The notes beneath the pieces were generated by a model that was not told the origin of the DNA, made no database searches, and saw nothing but the letters and a program-made list of their open reading frames with translations. A stretch of 39,609 nt of DNA, taken from contig JBKQSL010000387.1 in NCBI GenBank assembly GCA_052143655.1, positions 1-39,609 of the forward strand, in the 5' to 3' direction. Below, piece after piece: positions 36,061 to 39,609 of this stretch (positions are counted from its first letter, which is position 1; every line of letters starts with the position of its first letter). The translations under genes and the position numbers were made by a program. This DNA comes from CAVSUR01 sp052143655. GTDB lineage: Bacteria; Actinomycetota; Actinomycetes; Streptosporangiales; Streptosporangiaceae.

Positions 36061-36482
36061 CTCAGCACCCTTCCGCCTGAGGGGGTAACGCTTGCTTCCC
36101 CTGGACCTGGACCGTCCGAGGAAGAAGGCGATAACACCGTCGAGGCGTCTCTTGCAAATAGCCGCCATGGCCTGCGCGCCCATACTCGCAGCAGTGGGTT
36201 CCTCCCAGATCACCCGGTGAGGGTGATGCTGGAGGACGCAGCGCAGCGCCAGTCATCGGCCAGGTCCTGGCGGTCGGGGTAAGCCCGGATCGCGCGCCCG
36301 GAGTTGCTGCTGACGATCGACACCGTGCCGGCCTCGTCCGCTCCTTCGCCGCCCTGCTCAGGCCAGACCCGGCCAGCGAGGCCAGGCTCAAGGACTGGCA
36401 TCCCCCGCGGTGATCGCCCGGGTGCCGGCCGTCCAGCGCAGTCGATGCACTTGCCGTGGTGTGCGGTCTCTAGGCTGCGTTC
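36061..36482. other. intergenic region between arylsulfatase and folD paralogue
   Basis: 422 bp without a supportable gene. A plus-strand piece near 36330-36412 reads LVRSFAALLRPDPASEARLKDW, which weakly recalls the helical region of ISL3-type transposases; too short to call. The FolD promoter lies at the right end. Confidence 0.45.
36471..36482 (+). promoter_or_regulatory. -10 box of a probable leaderless promoter for the folD paralogue
   Basis: TAGGCT (36471-36476) ends 6 nt before ATG 36483; no Shine-Dalgarno sequence. Confidence 0.5.
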
Positions 36483-37349
36483 ATGGCTGCGCTGTTGATG
36501 GTGGGCACCGATCTTGCCCGCGAGATCGTCAGCCGCAGTGCCGCGCGTGCTGGCGAGCTGGAAGCCGCCACGGGTGTCAGGCCTTGCCTGGCGACGGTGA
36601 TCGTGGGTGATGATCCGGCCTCGGTGATGTACGTGCGGATGAAAGAGAACCGGTCCCGCCGGGCGGGCATCGACTCGCGTCACGTCGGCTTGCCCGCAGG
36701 GATCACGACCTCCGAACTGGTGAGCGTGATCTCTGGGCAGTCGGCCGATGCGGAGGTCCACGGAATCTTGCTACAGCATCCGGTCCCGCCGCAGATCGAC
36801 GAGCGGGCGGCCTTCGAGGCCATTGCCCCCGGCAAGGACGTGGACGGCGTGACCATGCACTCGTTCGCGGCCATGGCGTTCGGCTATCCCGGCTTCGCCT
36901 CATGCACCCCCGCTGGGATCATGCGGCTGCTCGATGCCCATGGCGTAGACCCTGCCGGTAAGCATGCCGTCGTGGTGGGGCGCAGCCCGATCCTGGGCAA
37001 GCCGGTCGGCATGCTGCTGCTCGGCCGAAACGCGACAGTCACCTACTGCCATTCCGGGACTCGCGACCTCCCCCGCATCGTCCGGGCCGCCGATATCGTC
37101 GTCGCGGCGGTCGGCAGGCCCGAGTTCGTCCGGGGTGACTGGATCAAGCCCGGCGCGGTGGTCGTGGACGCCGGTTACAACCCTGGCAACGTCGGTGATG
37201 TCGCCCTCGCTGAGGCCGTGGACAGGGCGAGCCTGCTGACTCCTGTCCCAGGCGGTGTCGGGCCGATGACCATCGCCATGCTGCTGGAACAGACCGTCGA
37301 TGCTGCCTTTGAGCAGGTAAAGGGCGATGCCGCCACGTTCCAGACCTGA
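36483..37349 (+). CDS. folD: FolD-type methylene-THF dehydrogenase/cyclohydrolase, divergent
   Basis: A 288-residue bifunctional enzyme of one-carbon metabolism interconverting methylene-, methenyl- and 10-formyl-tetrahydrofolate. The catalytic lysine stands in SVMYVRMKENRSRRAGI. GILLQHPVPPQID replaces the usual QLPLP segment but keeps the glutamine. APGKDVDGVT, VVVGRSPILGKPVGMLLLGR (NADP loop) and TPVPGGVGPMTIAML are standard. The start MAALLMVGTDLAREI lacks the usual ...LDGK...A opening, so this looks like a second, divergent FolD rather than the housekeeping one. It stands alone among accessory genes. Confidence 0.88.
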   Translation: MAALLMVGTDLAREIVSRSAARAGELEAATGVRPCLATVIVGDDPASVMYVRMKENRSRRAGIDSRHVGLPAGITTSELVSVISGQSADAEVHGILLQHPVPPQIDERAAFEAIAPGKDVDGVTMHSFAAMAFGYPGFASCTPAGIMRLLDAHGVDPAGKHAVVVGRSPILGKPVGMLLLGRNATVTYCHSGTRDLPRIVRAADIVVAAVGRPEFVRGDWIKPGAVVVDAGYNPGNVGDVALAEAVDRASLLTPVPGGVGPMTIAMLLEQTVDAAFEQVKGDAATFQT

Positions 37350-37464
37350 CTGCCCTTTCCCGTCCTGCTGATAGGCGCCGATCCCTTGCGGGCGGGTCGG
37401 CGGCCCAAGGCTCGGCGGAGCCGATCGCGCAGCGACGCCGGAGGCGGCCTTGGAGGGCACGAGG

Positions 37465-37503
37465 ATTCTCCATTGATGATCTTCGCGGTGATCTGCGGAG
37501 AAT
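37465..37503. repeat. short inverted repeat between folD and the next gene
   Basis: ATTCTCC (37465-37471) and GGAGAAT (37497-37503) with a 25-nt loop. It may be a weak terminator of folD or an old element end; nothing decides between them. Confidence 0.3.
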
Positions 37504-37562
37504 GCCCGTCCCGGGCCGGCGGTGCAGGCTGACACGCCGGTGTCCCCGGCAGAATAAGGGCC

Positions 37563-37868
37563 ATGCCCGAGTCGACCAGGACCTCCCTGGCTCAACGGCT
37601 CCGCGCGCACGCCAGGGAGCACTGGCCCCAGCTGGCTGCCGTCCATGTCCGGTACCACGGTCAGTTCGCCTACGTAGCCGCCGAGCTGACCGATGGTGAC
37701 CGGCTACCGCTGATGCGGTTGCGCTACGGCGGATCCGCCCACCGGTGGGGATCGGCCATCTACGTGGCAAGCAAGGACAGCTACGAGGACCAGATCTGGT
37801 TCAACGGCGCCATAGAAGAGGTCTTCGACTTGGTCTGCGACCTCCACGTGACCAACACCGGCCCCTGA
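37563..37868 (+). CDS. conserved hypothetical protein
   Basis: A 101-residue soluble protein. RLRAHAREHWPQLAAVHVRYHGQFAYV and LPLMRLRYGGSAHRWGSAIY match a small actinobacterial family that I recall as unannotated and often scattered in accessory regions. No enzyme motif. ATG 37563 has no ribosome site; CAGAAT ends 7 nt upstream, so it may be leaderless. Function unknown. Confidence 0.7.
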   Translation: MPESTRTSLAQRLRAHAREHWPQLAAVHVRYHGQFAYVAAELTDGDRLPLMRLRYGGSAHRWGSAIYVASKDSYEDQIWFNGAIEEVFDLVCDLHVTNTGP

Positions 37869-38179
37869 TCACCAACAGCACGCAAGCGCCCGAACCGTCA
37901 ACCCCCGAAGGTCTTCCGGCGCGGACCACTAACTAACCTCCGGCATTCAGCGTGAGTGGTGAATTGGGGCACTGCGGACTTCTGCACGGTCGTGAGCTGG
38001 GGTTTTGCGGCTTCGCGCTTGCGGGTTCAACGGCGAAGAGCGCCCTGGTCCTGGGAGATTACGCGGTAACCACACCTTGCAATCTCCGGGACTGGAGCGC
38101 TCTTCGCCATGCATTGCATAACGGCTGGGACCATGCCCTGAAGGTCACGGGCGACGGGACGGGTCTGGTCGGGTACGCC

Positions 38180-38472
38180 GGCACCCCGGCCGTGCTGGAC
38201 CGGATCGCCCGTGCCCGCGCGAAGGCCCGGGCGCACGTGCGGCAGCTGATAGAAGGCACTCCCGCGGGGTTCCCGTGGCTGGTCATCGCCGGGAAGGCGC
38301 TGACGGGCTGGCTGGTGATCGACAGGTCCCGGCCCGGTTCCGGAAGAAGATCATGGTCCGCGTCGACGGCGCCGGCGCGAGCCACGAGCTCATCAGGCAC
38401 CTGCTGTCGATGTCCTCCCCGCGGCGGATCCTGCTGTTCAGTAACCACACCCAGAGAGCCCTGACCAATTGA
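38180..38472 (+). pseudogene. IS1380-type transposase remnant with internal deletion
   Basis: Two frames hold separate parts of one transposase. The first reads LDRIARARAKARAHVRQLI and PWLVIAGKALTGWLVID. At about 38323-38335 it jumps to another frame reading ARFRKKIMVRVDGAGASHEL and IRHLLSMSSPRRILLFS, ending at TGA 38470-38472. In IS1380 transposases, as I recall them, the two are separated by more than 80 residues including catalytic DDE positions. So an internal deletion with frame change has occurred. The frame stays open back to 37952, but that part does not resemble the family. No terminal inverted repeats were identified. Confidence 0.6.
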
Positions 38473-38580
38473 GGCTAATAGGCGCCGAACCCTGGGGCAC
38501 GGTCGGCGGGTCGATGGCGTCCGCCAGTCTGTGTGATGGAAGTGAGGGGCCTCGTGCCCTTGCGGCAGCGTCCGCCAGGA

Positions 38581-38868
38581 TCAGGTTCGATACACATCAT
38601 GCCGATGACCGATGTCAACCACGGTCACCACTCGGGTCTTGTCATCGATCCGGTAAAGGACCCGGTAGGTTCCGCGCCGCGCACTGAACCTATCGTCCAG
38701 CGGCGCAAGGAGGCGTTTCCCGACACGATGCGGCTGCATTAGCAGAGGGCCTGTAATGAACTCGTAGGCTGCGGCGGCAACGGCCTCGGGCAGAGTCTCA
38801 GTCAATGCTCGCCGCACGGTGGGAGTGGTCCGCAGGGCGTAGGGTTCGTCAAGCGCGTGTCCAGTCAT
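38581..38868 (-). CDS. RelE/ParE-type toxin
   Basis: A 95-residue RelE-fold protein: LPEAVAAAAYEFITGPLL (helices), then PHRVGKRLLAPLDDRFSARRGTYRVLYRID and VVTVVDIGHRHDVYR, the strand-rich half of the family. RelE toxins cleave mRNA on the ribosome, ParE toxins attack gyrase; the ending (GHRHDVYR) favours RelE/YoeB-like. The ATG overlaps the antitoxin stop by 4 bp (ATGA), the standard arrangement. Confidence 0.88.
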   Translation of the reverse strand: MTGHALDEPYALRTTPTVRRALTETLPEAVAAAAYEFITGPLLMQPHRVGKRLLAPLDDRFSARRGTYRVLYRIDDKTRVVTVVDIGHRHDVYRT

Positions 38869-39146
38869 CCCGGGGCCGGACGGCGTCGCATTGCCTGTGC
38901 CAGTTCCTCTGCTGAGACCGACTCACCCCGCGCCAGCTCCGCATCGGAGGCGGCAAGACGGCTCACGGTTTCAGAATCACGCAGGATGGCGAGGGTTTCC
39001 TCGAGCCGTTCAAGGTCCTCAGACGCCACCAAGACGGCTGCGGGTCGACCGTGGACCGTCACCGTCACCCGCTCGTGGTGATCGTGAACGCGGCTCACGA
39101 GCTCGGAGAGATGACTCTTGACCTCACCTAGCGGCAGCGTTGTCAT
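38865..39146 (-). CDS. Phd/YefM-type antitoxin
   Basis: A 93-residue antitoxin: MTTLPLGEVKSHLSELVSRV is the typical Phd/YefM opening, HERVTVTVHGRPAAVLVASEDLERLEET completes the DNA-binding fold, and the C-terminus is a disordered toxin-binding tail. I chose ATG 39146 over the TTG at 39164 because homology begins there and a promoter fits it. Gene order antitoxin then toxin, with overlap, is as expected. Confidence 0.9.
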   Translation of the reverse strand: MTTLPLGEVKSHLSELVSRVHDHHERVTVTVHGRPAAVLVASEDLERLEETLAILRDSETVSRLAASDAELARGESVSAEELAQAMRRRPAPG

Positions 39147-39182
39147 AGTCAGAAGTTTGACCAAAAATATAGTTCTGTCAAA
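39147..39182 (-). promoter_or_regulatory. RelE/Phd promoter with inverted repeat
   Basis: On the minus strand a perfect TTGACA (39181-39176), 17-bp spacer, weak -10 AAACTT (39158-39153), then 6 nt to the ATG. The inverted repeat TTTGAC (39156-39161) / GTCAAA (39177-39182) frames the promoter and is a likely antitoxin binding site. An AT-rich spacer and the lack of a ribosome site suggest a leaderless transcript. Confidence 0.6.
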
Positions 39183-39274
39183 GCGGCTGCGGCTTCTGTG
39201 CGAGACCAGTTCGGACGGGACTCACCGGAGCGGTAACTCAAGACTGCGATCTTGACGCTGACCTGCGGATACGG

Positions 39275-39319
39275 TGGCGCGCTCGGAGGGACTCGAACCC
39301 CCAACCTTCTGATCCGTAG
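39275..39319 (-). tRNA. 3' half of a tRNA-Arg (ACG) gene, probable att scar
   Basis: Read on the minus strand, 45 bp run from the anticodon loop (CTACGGA) through the 3' anticodon stem (TCAGA), variable loop, T-arm (GGGGG-TTCGAGT-CCCTC) and acceptor strand CGAGCGC, discriminator G and an encoded CCA. The matching 5' half (acceptor GCGCTCG, D-arm) is absent; identity with tRNA stops at the anticodon loop. This is the usual extent of the core site used by tyrosine-recombinase elements in tRNA genes. In tRNA orientation the element should lie on the higher-coordinate side. Confidence 0.8.
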
Positions 39320-39450
39320 CAAGATCAGGTTCGTCCAGATCCGGCCGTCGTTGTCCATTCGGGCCGCTGGCACGTTACGCGGCGACATGGGCGTTCCAGC
39401 GTTGTCCGCGCTCGTCCAGGTTCGTTGTTAGCAACCGCGTTAGCAAGATC
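39316..39450. repeat. TAGCAA direct repeats beside the tRNA fragment
   Basis: TAGCAAGATC occurs at 39317-39326 (starting inside the anticodon loop) and again at 39441-39450. TTAGCAA occurs at 39428-39434 and 39440-39446, 12 bp apart. Short direct repeats beside an att core are typical of recombinase arm sites. The stretch 39320-39609 has no gene that I can support. Confidence 0.5.
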
Positions 39451-39609
39451 GGCGTCCGCCTGGGGCAGATTCGACATCGGCGCCTGTCCTGGTGGCCCGG
39501 TGTGCGGCGGGCGGGCCGCCAAGGTCAAGCCTGCCGCTGATGCCGGGCCAACCGCGTCGTGTGGCGCGGCTCCGACCTTCCGCTTTTCAGTATTAAGGAT
39601 GACCGTCCA

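Noticed and set aside
36330..36412. Possible ISL3 transposase fragment (VRSFAALLRPDPASEARLKDW)
   Set aside because: Only about 25 residues with weak resemblance; not enough to call without an alignment.
39149..39528. Minus-strand open frames across the tRNA fragment (RRLGVRVPPSAP-type peptides)
   Set aside because: Such peptides are translations of tRNA 3' ends and their flanks, a common annotation artefact.

Overview
The window reads as the chromosome of a high-GC actinobacterium (Actinomycetota). Codon third positions are almost all G or C. Many start codons are GTG, several genes look leaderless, and the gene families are typical of soil actinomycetes: treY-treZ-glgX, ECF42 sigma factors with DGPF proteins, a mycobacterial-type long arylsulfatase and a PadR-controlled membrane protein. 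No gene here fixes the genus. There is no CRISPR array, no rRNA and no complete tRNA; one 3' fragment of a tRNA-Arg gene lies near the right end.

Layout. 1-3.9 kb: an Smr-domain protein, a DUF3040-like membrane protein, a small four-helix membrane protein and a secreted S33/TAP-type peptidase. 4.2-10.8 kb: a tight treY-treZ-glgX operon that debranches alpha-glucan and turns it into trehalose. 11-13.3 kb: a purple-acid-phosphatase-like metallophosphoesterase and a convergent alpha/beta hydrolase. 13.6-15.5 kb: an ABC-2 exporter pair. 15.5-20.4 kb: two complete DGPF/ECF42 sigma-factor modules in opposite orientation around a coiled-coil protein, each with a TGTCGA-N17-CGWS promoter. 20.4-23.4 kb: acetyltransferases (one truncated, one frameshifted), a peptidase E homologue and a small protein. 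23.4-25.5 kb: quinone oxidoreductase, MarR regulator and YceI protein with a clear promoter and operator. 25.6-29.4 kb: an orphan peptide-type permease, a small secreted protein, an epimerase divergent from a TetR regulator with four phased operator boxes, and a VOC protein.

29.5-39.6 kb looks like accessory DNA with repeated insertion and decay: a broken SRPBCC gene, the C-terminus of a tyrosine recombinase, a DUF5615 PIN-like toxin-antitoxin pair, a PadR/membrane-protein operon, an arylsulfatase/HAD operon, a FolD paralogue, a collapsed IS1380-type transposase, a RelE/Phd toxin-antitoxin pair, and then the tRNA-Arg 3' half. That half-gene is best explained as an att scar of an integrative element continuing beyond the right edge.

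Points most worth a second look: the duplicated ECF42 modules with matching promoters; start codons sitting 6-8 nt after a -10 hexamer, including both toxin-antitoxin operons; the tRNA-Arg att scar with TAGCAA repeats beside it; and in-frame 15-bp tandem repeats in three unrelated genes. All family assignments come from reading motifs, not from database searches.
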